From Pseudomonas sp. TTU2014-080ASC (GTDB lineage: Bacteria > Pseudomonadota > Gammaproteobacteria > Pseudomonadales > Pseudomonadaceae): a DNA stretch of 64,000 nucleotides. The stretch is from positions 338,546 through 402,545 of the forward strand of contig NZ_LKKK01000012.1 in assembly GCF_001446935.1 (NCBI RefSeq). The letters run 5' to 3'. The stretch's first letter is position 1. Each line of letters begins with the position of its first letter. Under the pieces are notes generated by a model that saw nothing but the letters and a program-made list of their open reading frames with translations, did not search any database and was not told the DNA's origin. This document shows, one piece after another, positions 46,302 to 56,310 of this stretch. Position numbers and translations under genes: made by a program.

Positions 46302-48176
46302 CTAGCCCAGCTCGATCCGGTTACGCCCGCTGTTCTTGGCCCGGTACAGCGCCTGATCGGCCCGTTCAAACACCTCTTCGGCCTCATCCTCGCTGGTAAA
46401 GGCGCTGAGCCCGCCTGACAAGGTAATCACCAGCGGCTCACCGCGGAAATGGAACGGGCACTCAGAAATAGCCATGCGCAAGGTATCAAGCAGTTGCCTG
46501 CCCCCTTCCAGCGGCGTGGAAGGCAAGAGCAGGACAAATTCTTCGCCACCAAAGCGCGCGATGAAGTCAGTCTTACGGATGCGTTTGGAAAGCTCCGTAG
46601 CGATGATGCGCAACACCTTGTCGCCAGCCTGATGCCCATAGGTGTCATTAATGCGCTTGAAGAAATCTATATCCAGCACGCCCATCAACAACTCACCACC
46701 GTAGCGTTTGAAACGCGCCACCTCCAACTCCAGGCGTTCGTTCCAGCCTGCGCGGTTAGGCAATCCTGTCAGCGGATCAATCAGTGCTTTCTGGCGCTGC
46801 TCTTCAAGGTGATCGCGGAAGCCCTGGGCTTCCTGCTCCATCTCAGCCACCTTCTCAGTGAGCTGCTGCAGCCGTTGAGTGATCAACGCCTCGCGTCCTT
46901 CATGGGTTTTCTGATGCTCGACAACAGTGCTCAGCAAGCCATCCAGACGCGCCTCCAGCGACTCCTTGAGGCTGGGTAAATCCACTGCATCTTGCACACT
47001 GGCCTGCAGCCCGCTGACTTGCTCACGCAACTCCTGATTGAAGCTGCGCACGCTCTCGACCGACTCGCTATAGCCTTCATGGGTTTCACTGAGTGTGCCG
47101 AGGAACGACTCCAAACGCTGATTGAGCTGCTTGAGGTAACTGACGAACTCCTGCTCACCAGTATTGGACATCGCCCGGATCAGCACCACGATATCGTCCA
47201 GCACCGGCACCAGCTCGTACCAGTTCAGCCCGCCATAGATACGTTCGCGCAGGGCCTGCCCCTGGTCCAGATGGTGAGCGGGCAGCTCCAGCTCATCCAG
47301 CAGGCGTGTAAGGCTCTCGGCAATGTGCGGAGCCACTGTGCTGTAACCGGGCTCAAGGGGATCAGGCAGTGAATAAGCATCTTCTTCGAACACTGCTTCA
47401 GAGCCAGCTGCGTCAGCCAGATCTTCATCAACCTCAACGGAGCTGGTCACACCCTGAGACACCTCGCTGGCGACCGTCGGCGCAGCCACTTGCGCGAGCA
47501 CAGGCTCCGCGGCAACAACCGAGTGTGATTCCGGTGCATTTTGGGGCGACTGCTGGGCCGCCTCAGGCTCGTCATCAGAGTCCGTCACCGGTACCGGTAC
47601 CGGTACAGCTGATTCGCTGACGACTGCGGCGCTCTGCAACTTCTCCTCTTCCGACTCAGCTGCGCCACCAAAAAGACGCTGCAAAAAACCCGGGCGTGGC
47701 GCATCAGAACTGATCGTCTCCAGCACCTGCCCCTGGAGCGTACCCAACTCACTAAGCAGGGCGGGAATGCCACTGGAATGGCTGGCGCGCTGCTCAACCT
47801 GGCGACTGAACTGCTTAAGTGAGCGGCGCACATCCCGAGGCAGGTCCATGGCCAGCAACTGGCTGGCCAGCTTGCTGACACCGGCAATGTTTTGCTCGAT
47901 ACGCTCCTCACGGCGCTTTTCCGAGAGCAGTACGGCTTTCTCCAGACGCGGAATAAGCGCAGACATGCCGGCATCAATATCATTGCGACGCAGCAGCTCG
48001 CGCAGCTCCTGCATGCAGCTATCCACGGCCTTGTCACTGCCTTCGGCAGCCAGAGAACTGCGCACCAGACCTCGGCGCAGCAGATCTAAGCGCGCCTCCC
48101 AGCGCTGCTCAAGGCTTTCCTGCTGTTCCAGGCTTTCCAGGTACTTACTTTTCCAGCGCTGGGCGTCGTCGCTCAT
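46302..48176 (-). CDS. dgcH: Diguanylate cyclase DgcH-like
   Basis: A 624-residue cytosolic protein. The ATG at 48176 begins [19 protein letters not shown]; an upstream extension is non-coding in character. Residues 1-170 are helical, residues about 170-280 are acidic and Pro/Val-rich, then long coiled coils lead to the C-terminal GGDEF domain with GGEEF at 543-547 and an RxxD site (RKTD) five residues before. It should make cyclic di-GMP with product inhibition. The linker contains an in-frame VPVPVPV run from a hexamer repeat. By position it matches PA5487 of P. aeruginosa. Confidence 0.9.
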   Translation of the reverse strand: MSDDAQRWKSKYLESLEQQESLEQRWEARLDLLRRGLVRSSLAAEGSDKAVDSCMQELRELLRRNDIDAGMSALIPRLEKAVLLSEKRREERIEQNIAGVSKLASQLLAMDLPRDVRRSLKQFSRQVEQRASHSSGIPALLSELGTLQGQVLETISSDAPRPGFLQRLFGGAAESEEEKLQSAAVVSESAVPVPVPVTDSDDEPEAAQQSPQNAPESHSVVAAEPVLAQVAAPTVASEVSQGVTSSVEVDEDLADAAGSEAVFEEDAYSLPDPLEPGYSTVAPHIAESLTRLLDELELPAHHLDQGQALRERIYGGLNWYELVPVLDDIVVLIRAMSNTGEQEFVSYLKQLNQRLESFLGTLSETHEGYSESVESVRSFNQELREQVSGLQASVQDAVDLPSLKESLEARLDGLLSTVVEHQKTHEGREALITQRLQQLTEKVAEMEQEAQGFRDHLEEQRQKALIDPLTGLPNRAGWNERLELEVARFKRYGGELLMGVLDIDFFKRINDTYGHQAGDKVLRIIATELSKRIRKTDFIARFGGEEFVLLLPSTPLEGGRQLLDTLRMAISECPFHFRGEPLVITLSGGLSAFTSEDEAEEVFERADQALYRAKNSGRNRIELG

Positions 48177-48225
48177 GGTTCGGATCCATGCTTGTAAATG
48201 CACGAAGCATAGGCGTACCAACCCC

Positions 48226-49056
48226 TCAACGTGAAGTGGGCAAGCGAATTTGTACTGCGACAGGTAGGTGATCCGAGATCGGTAACGGCAGAACTTCGCA
48301 GCGCTCCAACTCCAGATCAGCACTCAGCAGGATGTGATCCAGACAACGCTGCGGCTGCCAGCTGGGGAAGGTGGCAGCCACCTGCGGTGCGCGCAAACTC
48401 AGATCGCGCAAAGGTGAGTGCTCCAATAAATCAGTGGCGTGAGTGTTCATGTCGCCCATCAACACATGATGCCGGTAATCACTGAGCAGCTCGCGAATAT
48501 AGGCCAGCTGGCGGGTTCGCGCCCGTGCTCCCAACGCCAGATGCATCATCACCACCGCCACTGCATCCTCGCCTTCCCCCAGACGCACCAGCATCGCCCC
48601 ACGCCCTCGCGGGCCCGGTAACGGATGATCTTCCAGCAGCGACGGACGCAAACGACTGAGCACACCGTTACTGTGCTGTGCCAATCGCCCGAGATTGCGA
48701 TTGAGCTGTTGATACCAATACGGGAACGCGCCGAGGCGCGCGAGATGCTCGACCTGATTAACATAGCCAGAGCGCAGACTGCCGCCGTCTACTTCCTGCA
48801 ATGCAACCAGATCAAAGTCGTGCAGGACTTGTGCGATGCGTTGCAAATTGTGGTGGCGTCCGGCGGTAGGCAGCACATGCTGCCAACTGCGGGTCAGGTA
48901 ATGGTGATAGCGCTGAGTGCTGATCCCAACCTGAATATTGAAACTGAGGAGTCGCAGGCTGCCATTTTCAGGCCACGCCTGCTGTGGCTCAAAGGCCGGA
49001 TTGACCCGTGGATCACACAGGTCAATCGATCGCCTTGGCAGCCAGCGTCTAAGCAT
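48226..49056 (-). CDS. Endonuclease/exonuclease/phosphatase family protein
   Basis: A 276-residue protein with the EEP metal-dependent hydrolase fold. Motifs in order are [18 protein letters not shown] (metal-binding glutamate), [38 protein letters not shown] and the final ISDHLPV (catalytic aspartate-histidine). No signal peptide or membrane segment is clear. It could cut DNA, RNA or phospho-lipids; the substrate is open. It lies between dgcH and dsbA, as in P. aeruginosa. Confidence 0.87.
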   Translation of the reverse strand: MLRRWLPRRSIDLCDPRVNPAFEPQQAWPENGSLRLLSFNIQVGISTQRYHHYLTRSWQHVLPTAGRHHNLQRIAQVLHDFDLVALQEVDGGSLRSGYVNQVEHLARLGAFPYWYQQLNRNLGRLAQHSNGVLSRLRPSLLEDHPLPGPRGRGAMLVRLGEGEDAVAVVMMHLALGARARTRQLAYIRELLSDYRHHVLMGDMNTHATDLLEHSPLRDLSLRAPQVAATFPSWQPQRCLDHILLSADLELERCEVLPLPISDHLPVAVQIRLPTSR

Positions 49057-49081
49057 TTACATGCTCATCCAAGTAGGACAT

Positions 49082-49711
49082 TTACTGAGCAGTACGTTCT
49101 TTCTGGATCAGGAAGTCGGCAACTTGCAGAGCCTGATCCGGGCCGCCCGAGCTGCCAATGTCGAAACGGTATTTGCCGTTCACGATCATCACCGGCACAC
49201 CGGTAATCTGGTAGGCCATAGCCAGCTTCTTGGATTTCTCCACCTGCCCCTTCACAGCGAAGGAGTTGTAGGTTTTGAGGAACTCGTCTTTGTCTACGCC
49301 CTGAGTGGCGAGGAAGTCAGCCATTTCTTCAGGGGTTGCCAGCTTTTTGCCCTGCACGTGGATGGCGTTGAAGATGGCGGAGTGAACGCTGTGCTCAGCC
49401 TTCATCGCTTCCAGCGTGATGAACATCTGGCCGTGGATGTTCCACATGCCACCAAACATCGCCGGAATACGGCGGAAGTTCACATCTTCAGGCAGCTTCT
49501 CAATCCACGGATTGATCGTGTCTTCAAACTTGTAGCAGTGGCCACAGCCATACCAAAACAGCTCGACGACCTCAATCTTGCCCGGTTCAGACACCGGAAC
49601 AGGATTGCTCAGCTCGACGTACTGTTTGCCCGCCTCAATTGGTTCAGCATGAGCAGCCACGCCAAACAGGCTGGCAGTGGCAAGTGCAGCACTGAGAATC
49701 AGATTACGCAT
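49082..49711 (-). CDS. dsbA: Periplasmic thiol:disulfide oxidase DsbA, with CGHC active site
   Basis: A 209-residue protein from the ATG at 49711. The signal peptide (MRNLILSAALATASLFGVAAHA) is followed by a thioredoxin fold with inserted helical domain. The active site is C56-G-H-C59 (LFWYGCGHCY), where the DsbA proteins of E. coli and P. aeruginosa have CPHC. The cis-proline loop is TGVPVMIVNGKYRF. DsbA makes disulfides in exported proteins and is re-oxidised by DsbB. The proline-to-glycine change gives the dipeptide found in eukaryotic PDI and may lower oxidising power. It lies next to cytochrome c4, as in P. aeruginosa. Confidence 0.94.
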   Translation of the reverse strand: MRNLILSAALATASLFGVAAHAEPIEAGKQYVELSNPVPVSEPGKIEVVELFWYGCGHCYKFEDTINPWIEKLPEDVNFRRIPAMFGGMWNIHGQMFITLEAMKAEHSVHSAIFNAIHVQGKKLATPEEMADFLATQGVDKDEFLKTYNSFAVKGQVEKSKKLAMAYQITGVPVMIVNGKYRFDIGSSGGPDQALQVADFLIQKERTAQ

Positions 49712-49810
49712 GAATAACTCCTTGAAGAGCAAACAGTACAGGCAGTTGAGTGGGGTTCGACTCAATCAGAGTGCAGTCGGTTCCGCCCATTGTAGCGGGG
49801 CCCACAACGA

Positions 49811-49837
49811 AATAGGGCGGCCTAAGCCACCCTATTT
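49811..49837 (-). terminator. Hairpin terminator after cytochrome c4 gene
   Basis: On the minus strand AATAGGGTGGC pairs with GCCGCCCTATT around a TTAG loop, with one imperfect pair. The T-run is short (TT, then CG). It lies about 29 bases beyond the cc4 stop and separates cc4 from dsbA. Confidence 0.65.
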
Positions 49838-49865
49838 ACGCAGAACATTTCAAACTCTTACAGAA

Positions 49866-50471
49866 TCAATGCAGACCCTGAATGTAGCTGGACAGTGCTT
49901 CGATGTCCTTGTTGCTCAGCTTGGCAGCGATGGAACGCATGATCATGCTGTCACCATCGTTAGTACGGTTGCCTTCGCGGAAGTCAGTCAACTGCTTGGC
50001 AACGTACTGTGCGTGCTGGCCACCCAGATGCGGGTAGGACGCTGCGGCAATACCGGCACCGTTCGGCGAATGGCAACCAGTGCAAGCTGGCATGCCTTCG
50101 TCGAGTTTGCCGCCACGGAACAGCGCTTCACCGCGCTCAACCAGTTTTGGATCAGCTGCACCAACGCTCATTTTCTGGCTGGCGAAATAAGCTGCGATAT
50201 CTGCCAGATCCTGATCATTCAGGGCATCCAGCATGCCAGTCATTTCCAGAACCGGACGAGCGCCGGACTTGATGTCTTTCAGCTGCTTGAGCAGGTAGCG
50301 CTCGCCCTGACCGGCTAGTTTGGGAAAGTTAGGCGCAACGCTGTTGCCATCGGGATTATGGCAGGCACCACACACAACAACTTTACCCTGGCCGGCTTCA
50401 GCATTGCCTGCGGCATGTGCCAGGCCGGTGATGCCCAGGGTCAACAGCAGACTCACGAGTACTTTGTTCAT
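49866..50471 (-). CDS. cc4: Diheme cytochrome c4
   Basis: A 201-residue periplasmic protein with signal peptide (ending GLAHAA) and two cytochrome c domains. The heme sites are CGACH at 34-38 and CTGCH near residue 130. Methionine ligands are likely in LEMTGMLDAL and SMIMRSIA. It carries electrons to cytochrome oxidases, such as cbb3 types, and sits on the membrane in related species. The small cytochrome c5 gene is just upstream, and the two may be one operon. Confidence 0.94.
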   Translation of the reverse strand: MNKVLVSLLLTLGITGLAHAAGNAEAGQGKVVVCGACHNPDGNSVAPNFPKLAGQGERYLLKQLKDIKSGARPVLEMTGMLDALNDQDLADIAAYFASQKMSVGAADPKLVERGEALFRGGKLDEGMPACTGCHSPNGAGIAAASYPHLGGQHAQYVAKQLTDFREGNRTNDGDSMIMRSIAAKLSNKDIEALSSYIQGLH

Positions 50472-50518
50472 CAGCTAATCCAATTTACGGCTAAGAGAAA
50501 TAGTTTATTAAGCCGGGT

Positions 50519-50809
50519 TTACTCTGACATCAACTTGATGAGTGCCAGGTAATCCTCAGCGCTACAGTCCATACACATCCCACGCGGCGGCATGGCATTC
50601 AGACCACTGGTGACACTCTGTACCAGAGCCTCATGGCCCTTTTCCAGTCGTGGTTGCCAGGCGGCCTTGTCACCACGCGCCGGGGCGATTGGGATCTGAC
50701 CGTTATGGCAAATCCCGCACGAACGCGCATAAACAGCTTCTGTGTCCTGTGCAGCCTGCACACTAAAGGACAGTGCCAATACACTGGCTGCAAACAACAA
50801 TTTTGTCAT
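50519..50809 (-). CDS. Cytochrome c5-type monoheme protein
   Basis: A 96-residue periplasmic cytochrome from the ATG at 50809, behind GAGGA. The signal peptide (MTKLLFAASVLALSFSVQAA) precedes YARSCGICHNGQIPIAPARGD with heme motif CGICH, then MPPRGMCMDCSAEDYLALI. The CMDC pair gives the disulfide typical of cytochrome c5, and the axial methionine is in AMPPRG. A longer frame upstream to 50923 would remove the signal from the N-terminus and is rejected. It lies 47 bp before cc4. Confidence 0.9.
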   Translation of the reverse strand: MTKLLFAASVLALSFSVQAAQDTEAVYARSCGICHNGQIPIAPARGDKAAWQPRLEKGHEALVQSVTSGLNAMPPRGMCMDCSAEDYLALIKLMSE

Positions 50810-51052
50810 CAGATCATCCTCACCAGGAGGGGAGCTACCTGCTTCTAGCGGCAGTTGATCTTGACCTGCTCCACGCACCCTACCCAACATAAATGTAGAA
50901 AGCGCACACAAAATCTGCGCCATTATATACTGGCGTCATTGAAACGGAAACGAGGCAGCTTGCTGTGTCAGGCACACAAAAGCAGACTGCGCTCATATGT
51001 CGCAAGGGCAGCCTATCTGTCACGCGCCCAAGCCCTCCCCACGGATACCCTC

Positions 51053-51703
51053 ATGCAAGCTAAAAACCCGATTATTGGCCTTTGTCAGCAGGCCCGCTTC
51101 CTTATCAGCGCAGCTAAAGTTGAGCAGTGCCCTGAAGACAGCGGCTTTGAAATCGCCTTTGCCGGACGTTCCAACGCCGGTAAATCCAGCGCCCTGAACA
51201 CCCTGACCCACGCCAGCCTGGCCCGCACGTCGAAAACTCCGGGGCGCACTCAACTGATCAACTTTTTCAGTCTGGATGAAGAACGCCGCTTGGTCGACTT
51301 GCCTGGTTATGGCTACGCCAAAGTGCCAATCCCACTGAAACTGCACTGGCAAAAACACCTTGAAGCCTATCTGGGCAGCCGTGAGTGCCTGCGCGGTCTG
51401 ATCCTGATGATGGACATCCGTCACCCACTCACTGAATTCGATGAAATGATGCTCGACTGGTCCACTGCCAGCGGCATGCCGATGCACATCTTGCTGACCA
51501 AAGCAGACAAACTGGCGTTTGGTGCAGCCAAGAACACGCTGCTCAAGGTTCAGCAGGAAATCCGTAAACGCTGGGGCGACCGGATTACTATCCAGCTGTT
51601 CTCTGCACCAAAGCGTCAGGGCATTGATGAAGCGCAGAAAGTTCTGGCCCAGTGGCTGGAGCTTGGAGAGTTTGCGCAAGCGGAAGAAGAAGCACAGGAC
51701 TGA
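51053..51703 (+). CDS. engB: Ribosome-assembly GTPase EngB (YsxC/YihA)
   Basis: A 216-residue GTPase from the ATG at 51053 ([17 protein letters not shown]). G1 is GRSNAGKS, G2 is near TPGRTQ, G3 is DLPGYG, and G4 is TKAD. EngB helps assemble the large ribosomal subunit and is often essential. The frame stays open to 50855, but the upstream part has no family match. It converges on ersA and polA, the same arrangement as yihA-spf-polA in E. coli. Confidence 0.94.
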   Translation: MQAKNPIIGLCQQARFLISAAKVEQCPEDSGFEIAFAGRSNAGKSSALNTLTHASLARTSKTPGRTQLINFFSLDEERRLVDLPGYGYAKVPIPLKLHWQKHLEAYLGSRECLRGLILMMDIRHPLTEFDEMMLDWSTASGMPMHILLTKADKLAFGAAKNTLLKVQQEIRKRWGDRITIQLFSAPKRQGIDEAQKVLAQWLELGEFAQAEEEAQD

Positions 51704-51708
51704 AGGTA

Positions 51709-51838
51709 AAAAAAAACTCCGAACCTCTTATGGGGAGGGAGATTCGGAGTTTAATAATCTGAACCGCTAGGGCGGGGTTCAGATGTCTGCCAACACTTAA
51801 CACAACAAAGGAGCATCGAAGGGCATCTCTGCCATTCC
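51709..51838 (-). ncRNA. ersA: Small regulatory RNA ErsA (Spot 42-like position)
   Basis: Between polA and engB, on the minus strand. The transcript predicted from the AlgU-type promoter is about 130 nt. It has a hairpin TCTGAACC...GGTTCAGA (51764-51782 region), then a terminator ACTCCGAA...TTCGGAGT with a C-rich loop (CTCCCTCCCC) and a run of nine T (51716-51708). ErsA of P. aeruginosa is a 132-nt Hfq-binding RNA at this same place, AlgU-dependent, acting on algC and other mRNAs. The free segment CTCCTTTGTTGTG and the C-rich loop are both anti-Shine-Dalgarno in character. Exact ends are estimates. Confidence 0.85.
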
Positions 51839-51843
51839 TAATC

Positions 51844-51871
51844 TCTGACCGGCCCGAACTTAGGAAAGTTC
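51844..51871 (-). promoter_or_regulatory. AlgU (sigma-22 / RpoE-type) promoter of ersA
   Basis: On the minus strand GAACTT (51871-51866), then a 17-bp spacer, then TCAGA (51848-51844) matches the envelope-stress sigma promoter GAACTT-N16/17-TCTGA with one difference. The predicted start is near 51838, giving an RNA of the length known for ErsA. Confidence 0.75.
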
Positions 51872-51974
51872 AGCACCACTTAAATCCATTAGTTATAAAT
51901 ATCAGATAAAAAAGGCAATTGAGCAATAAGTGCCGGTAACCCGTCTGCGTGATCAACGGCACCTGTTTCCAAGC

Positions 51975-54809
51975 TTAGTGCGCTTCGTCCCAATTTCCAC
52001 CCACACCGACTTCCACCAACAGCGGCACGTCTAGTTCCGCTGCTCCGCCCATAAGCGGTTTGATCTGCTCGGTAACTTGCTCAACCAGATCCTCACGCAC
52101 TTCCAGCACCAATTCGTCGTGCACCTGCAGGATGACCTTGGCATCCAGCCCAGATTCGGTCAGCCAGTTATCCACAGCGACCATGGCGCGTTTGATGATG
52201 TCAGCGGCTGTGCCTTGCATCGGCGCGTTAATCGCAGTGCGCTCAGCACCTTTGCGCAGCGCCGGGTTCTTCGCATGGATATCCGGCAGATAGAGACGGC
52301 GGCCGAACAGGGTTTCAACATAGCCTTGTTCCGCAGCCTGTTCCCGGGTGCGGTCCATATAGGCCTGAACCCCCGGATAGCGGGCAAAGTACAGGTCGAT
52401 ATAGGCCTGTGCCTGCTTACGGTCACAGCCGATCTGCTTGGCCAGACCAAACGCGCTCATGCCATAGATCAGGCCAAAGTTGATGGCCTTGGCGCTGCGA
52501 CGCTGATCGCTGGTGACTTCCTCCAGCGGCACACCGAATACCTCTGCCGCCGTTGCCTTGTGCACGTCACGGCCATTGCGGAAGGCCTCCAGCAAGCCCT
52601 CGTCCTTGGCCAAGTGAGCCATGATGCGTAGTTCGATTTGCGAGTAGTCGGCAGCCAGCAGCTTGTAGCCCTTGGGAGCGACGAAGGCCTGGCGGATGCG
52701 GCGGCCTTCAGCGGTGCGGATCGGGATGTTCTGCAGGTTCGGATCGGTTGAAGAAAGACGACCAGTCGCTGCCACCGCTTGGTGGTAGCTGGTATGAATA
52801 CGCCCGGTGCGCGGATTGATCTGCTCCGGCAGGCGGTCGGTGTAAGTGCTCTTGAGCTTGCTCAGACTGCGGTACTGCATCAGTACTTTGGGCAGTTCGT
52901 GGTCCTGATCCGCCAGTTCCTGCAACACGGCTTCAGCAGTGGAAGGCTGGCCTTTGGCGGTTTTACTCAGAACCGGCAGGCCCAGTTTGTCATAGAGGAT
53001 CGCGCCCAGTTGCTTGGGCGAAGCCAGGTTGAACTCCTCACCGGCGATCTCAAACGCCTGACGCTCCAGCGCCACCAGCTTCTCGCCCAGTTCCTGACTT
53101 TGCAGGCCAAGCAGATTGGCATCCACCAGCGCGCCTTGACGCTCAATACGCGCCAGCACCGGCACCAGCGGCATGTCGATTTCCTGCAACACCTTGGCCA
53201 GGCTCGGCTCAGCCTGCAGCTTACTCCACAGGTGGTGATGCAGACGCAGCGTCACGTCGGCATCCTCTGCGGCATAAGGTGCAGCCTGCTCTAACTCGAT
53301 CTGGTCGAAAGTCAGTTGCTTAGCGCCTTTGCCTGCAATGTCTTCAAAGCGGATGGTGCTGTGATCCAGATATTTCAGGGCCAGGCTGTCCATATCGTGG
53401 CGCGTAGCGGTGGAGTCCAGCACATAAGATTCCAACATGGTGTCGAAAGCCACGCCCTGCACGCTGATTGGCGTAGAGGCATTGGCCAGAATGTTCATGT
53501 CGTACTTGGCGTGCTGACCGACTTTAAGCTTGTTCGGGTTTTCCAGGATGGGTTGCAGGGCCTTCAGCACCGTATCGCGATCCAGCTGCGCCGGAACGCC
53601 CATATAGGAGTGCGCGACCGGGATATACACCGCCTCACCCGCCTTGACCGCAAAAGACAGGCCGACCAACTGCGCCTGCTGCGAATCCAGCCCGGTAGTT
53701 TCAGTGTCGAATGCGATCAGCTCAGCGCCTTCGAGAGTTTTCAACCAGGCATCGAAGTCGTCTTGAGTAAGGATGCAGCGGTACTCGCCCGACACAGCCG
53801 ACTGGACAGGCTCAGCAGGCGTATCAGTTGCGGCCTCAGGCTTTTCAGCTGCGGTTTGCGGCGCACTGGCGCTCGGAGTCAGCGCAAATAGGTCATCATC
53901 CAGAGCTTTGGGCTGCGGTTTGGCCACTGGGTTGTTGCGCACTAGCTCATCACGCCAGCTCTTGAACTCCAGCTCGCTGTACAGCTCCATCAGCGCAGGT
54001 ACATCGGCCTCCCCTGGATGCAGGGAGTCAATCTCGATGTCCAATGGCACATCCAGTTTGATGGTCGCCAGCGCGTAAGACAGATAGGCCATCTCCCGGT
54101 GCTCAGTGAGCTTGGCAGGCAGCGTCTTAGCACCACGAATTGGCAGCTCGGGAACTTTATCCAGATTGGCGTAGAGCACATCCAGCCCGCCACCCACGCC
54201 GGTCAGCAGGCCCAGCGCGGTTTTTTCACCCACACCTGGTACGCCGGGAATGTTGTCGACTTTATCGCCCATCAGCGCGAGGTAGTCGATGATCAGCTCA
54301 GGACCGACACCGAATTTCTCTTTCACGCCATCAATGTCGTAGACGCTTCCAGTCATGGTGTTGACCAGCGTAACGTGCGGGCAAACCAACTGCGCCATGT
54401 CCTTGTCGCCGGTGGAGATGACCACATCGCGCCCGCTGTTTGCGCACTGGCGGGCCAGAGTGCCGATCACATCGTCGGCCTCTACGCCCTCAACGCACAA
54501 CAGTGGATAGCCCAGCGCCCGGACGCTGGCATGCAAAGGCTCAATCTGCACTCGCAGCTCATCCGGCATAGACGGGCGGTTGGCCTTGTAGTCGGCGAAC
54601 ATTTCATCGCGGAAGGTGCCGCCTTTAGCATCGAACACCACCGCAAACGGGCTCTTCGGATACTGCTTGCGCAGGCTCTTGAGCATGTTCAGTACGCCTT
54701 TGACCGCACCGGTTGGCAGCCCTTTGGACGTGGTCAGCGGCGGCAGCGCGTGAAAGGCACGGTACAGGTAAGAGGAACCGTCCACGAGGACTAACGGAGC
54801 TTGGCTCAT
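51975..54809 (-). CDS. polA: DNA polymerase I
   Basis: A 944-residue enzyme from the ATG at 54809 ([25 protein letters not shown]). The 5' nuclease domain covers about 1-290 ([18 protein letters not shown]). The 3'-5' exonuclease is at about 355-540, with intact [12 protein letters not shown]. The polymerase domain has [18 protein letters not shown] and [11 protein letters not shown]. It fills gaps in repair and replaces Okazaki primers. A Pro/Ala-rich linker of about 55 residues between the first two domains makes it a little longer than the P. aeruginosa enzyme as I recall it. The DUF2782 gene is divergent. Confidence 0.96.
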   Translation of the reverse strand: MSQAPLVLVDGSSYLYRAFHALPPLTTSKGLPTGAVKGVLNMLKSLRKQYPKSPFAVVFDAKGGTFRDEMFADYKANRPSMPDELRVQIEPLHASVRALGYPLLCVEGVEADDVIGTLARQCANSGRDVVISTGDKDMAQLVCPHVTLVNTMTGSVYDIDGVKEKFGVGPELIIDYLALMGDKVDNIPGVPGVGEKTALGLLTGVGGGLDVLYANLDKVPELPIRGAKTLPAKLTEHREMAYLSYALATIKLDVPLDIEIDSLHPGEADVPALMELYSELEFKSWRDELVRNNPVAKPQPKALDDDLFALTPSASAPQTAAEKPEAATDTPAEPVQSAVSGEYRCILTQDDFDAWLKTLEGAELIAFDTETTGLDSQQAQLVGLSFAVKAGEAVYIPVAHSYMGVPAQLDRDTVLKALQPILENPNKLKVGQHAKYDMNILANASTPISVQGVAFDTMLESYVLDSTATRHDMDSLALKYLDHSTIRFEDIAGKGAKQLTFDQIELEQAAPYAAEDADVTLRLHHHLWSKLQAEPSLAKVLQEIDMPLVPVLARIERQGALVDANLLGLQSQELGEKLVALERQAFEIAGEEFNLASPKQLGAILYDKLGLPVLSKTAKGQPSTAEAVLQELADQDHELPKVLMQYRSLSKLKSTYTDRLPEQINPRTGRIHTSYHQAVAATGRLSSTDPNLQNIPIRTAEGRRIRQAFVAPKGYKLLAADYSQIELRIMAHLAKDEGLLEAFRNGRDVHKATAAEVFGVPLEEVTSDQRRSAKAINFGLIYGMSAFGLAKQIGCDRKQAQAYIDLYFARYPGVQAYMDRTREQAAEQGYVETLFGRRLYLPDIHAKNPALRKGAERTAINAPMQGTAADIIKRAMVAVDNWLTESGLDAKVILQVHDELVLEVREDLVEQVTEQIKPLMGGAAELDVPLLVEVGVGGNWDEAH

Positions 54810-54883
54810 GTTCAAGATCAACCTTTTCAGCGGGGGCGAGGCTAGAATGGCCACACCATTGCAAACAAAAAGGTAAGGGTATC

Positions 54884-55168
54884 ATGCGTACACTGAATAG
54901 CCTGTTGCTGGCCGGACTCCTCGCGGTTACTTGCGTGACTGCCCACGCAGAAGAACCTGTCAGCGCGGAACCGGATGTAACCATTCGTCAGGACGGTGAT
55001 CGCACCATCCACGAATACCGTCTCAATGGTTTCCTGTACGCGATTAAAGTCACTCCGAAAAACGGCAAGCCCTACTTCCTGGTGCGAGCCGATGGCAGCG
55101 ACGGCAAGTTCATACGCTCGGACAGCCCGGATATGTTGATTCCGGCCTGGGAAATTTTTAGTTGGTAA
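54884..55168 (+). CDS. DUF2782 small periplasmic protein
   Basis: A 94-residue protein from the ATG at 54884, behind AAGG. The signal peptide (MRTLNSLLLAGLLAVTCVTAHAE) precedes DVTIRQDGDRTIHEYRLNGFLYAIKVTP and the terminal PAWEIFSW, typical of DUF2782. The function is unknown. It is divergent from polA, lies 15 bp before thrB and is likely co-transcribed with it, as in P. aeruginosa (PA5494-thrB). Confidence 0.88.
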   Translation: MRTLNSLLLAGLLAVTCVTAHAEEPVSAEPDVTIRQDGDRTIHEYRLNGFLYAIKVTPKNGKPYFLVRADGSDGKFIRSDSPDMLIPAWEIFSW

Positions 55169-55183
55169 GAAGGCAACTTTGTA

Positions 55184-56134
55184 ATGTCGGTGTTTACCCC
55201 GCTTGAGCGCACAGAGCTCGAAGCATTTCTCACGCCCTACAACCTGGGTCGGTTGATCGACTTTCAGGGCATTGCAGCCGGCAGTGAGAACAGCAATTTT
55301 TTCATCAGCCTTGAACAGGGCGAGTTTGTACTAACCCTGATCGAGCGGGGACCAAGCGCCGATCTGCCGTTCTTTATTGAACTGCTGGACGTTCTGCACA
55401 CTGCCGGCCTGCCAGTGCCCTACGCGCTGCGCACAACTGACGGCAATGCACTGCGTAGCCTGGCGGGTAAACCAGCCTTGTTGCAGCCACGACTGAGCGG
55501 CAAGCATGTCCAGGCACCCAATGCCCATCAGTGTCAGGAGGTGGGCAGCCTGCTGGCACGCATTCACCTGGCCACACGCGACAACCCGCTGAGCCGCCAG
55601 AGTGACCGGGGGCTGGAGTGGATGCTGAATGAAGGCCCGGCTCAGGCGCAGCACTTATCTGCCCATCAAGCGGCCCTGTTGACTAGTGTGCTGGACGAGA
55701 TCCAGTCATTGCAGCCGCACCTGCAAGCCCTGCCCAAAGCCAATCTGCACGCTGATCTGTTCCGCGACAACGCGCTGTTTGATGGCAATCATCTGGCAGG
55801 CGTAATCGACTTCTATAACGCCTGCTCCGGGCCGATGCTCTACGATCTGGCGATCGCTCTGAACGACTGGTGCTCCAACGAAGACGGCAGTTTGGATGAG
55901 AAAAGAAGCCAGGCACTGCTAGGCGCCTATGCCAGCCAGCGCCCATTCACCGCCACCGAAGCTGAACTATGGCCGTGCATGCTGCGCATTGCCTGCGTTC
56001 GCTTCTGGCTGTCACGCCTGATTGCTGCGCAATCGTTTGCCGGGCAAGAGGTTTTGATTCACGACCCAGCTGAGTTTGAACAGCGCCTGACTCATCGCCT
56101 GAAGACCCACCTTCCGCTGCCGTTGGCGCTCTAG
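55184..56134 (+). CDS. thrB: Homoserine kinase, aminoglycoside-phosphotransferase type
   Basis: A 316-residue kinase of the APH fold, the Pseudomonas kind of homoserine kinase, unlike GHMP-type ThrB of E. coli. GSENSNFFISLEQGEFVLTLIE is the nucleotide-binding strand-loop, and LHADLFRDNALFD with GVIDFYNACSGPMLYDLAIALNDWC holds the catalytic aspartate and metal site. It phosphorylates homoserine on the way to threonine. The last bases overlap the remnant AraC frame on the other strand. Confidence 0.93.
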   Translation: MSVFTPLERTELEAFLTPYNLGRLIDFQGIAAGSENSNFFISLEQGEFVLTLIERGPSADLPFFIELLDVLHTAGLPVPYALRTTDGNALRSLAGKPALLQPRLSGKHVQAPNAHQCQEVGSLLARIHLATRDNPLSRQSDRGLEWMLNEGPAQAQHLSAHQAALLTSVLDEIQSLQPHLQALPKANLHADLFRDNALFDGNHLAGVIDFYNACSGPMLYDLAIALNDWCSNEDGSLDEKRSQALLGAYASQRPFTATEAELWPCMLRIACVRFWLSRLIAAQSFAGQEVLIHDPAEFEQRLTHRLKTHLPLPLAL

Positions 56135-56310
56135 ACTTTAGCCTCTGCTGTTACGGTCGCCCGGCTCAGAACGGGCGACCGATCAAACCAGCGTCTGTAG
56201 GCCCGGTAAAACGTGCTGACATCGTTAAAGCCCAGATTTTCGCTGACAGCGGCCACAGCCGTTTCCGGCAGAATGAAGAAGGCGGCAGGGTGACGGTATC
56301 GTTTTTGATC
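56131..56310 (-). pseudogene. C-terminal remnant of an AraC-family regulator
   Basis: A 59-codon minus-strand frame ends at a stop at 56131-56133 and is cut by an in-frame TAG at 56311-56313. It reads AVAAVSENLGFNDVSTFYRA then YRRWFDRSPVLS, the second helix-turn-helix and end of an AraC regulator. The first helix-turn-helix and the effector domain are not found upstream, and the 340 bp up to znuA contain only unrelated short frames. It is best read as a decayed gene whose 5' part was deleted. The end overlaps thrB by four bases. Confidence 0.7.
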
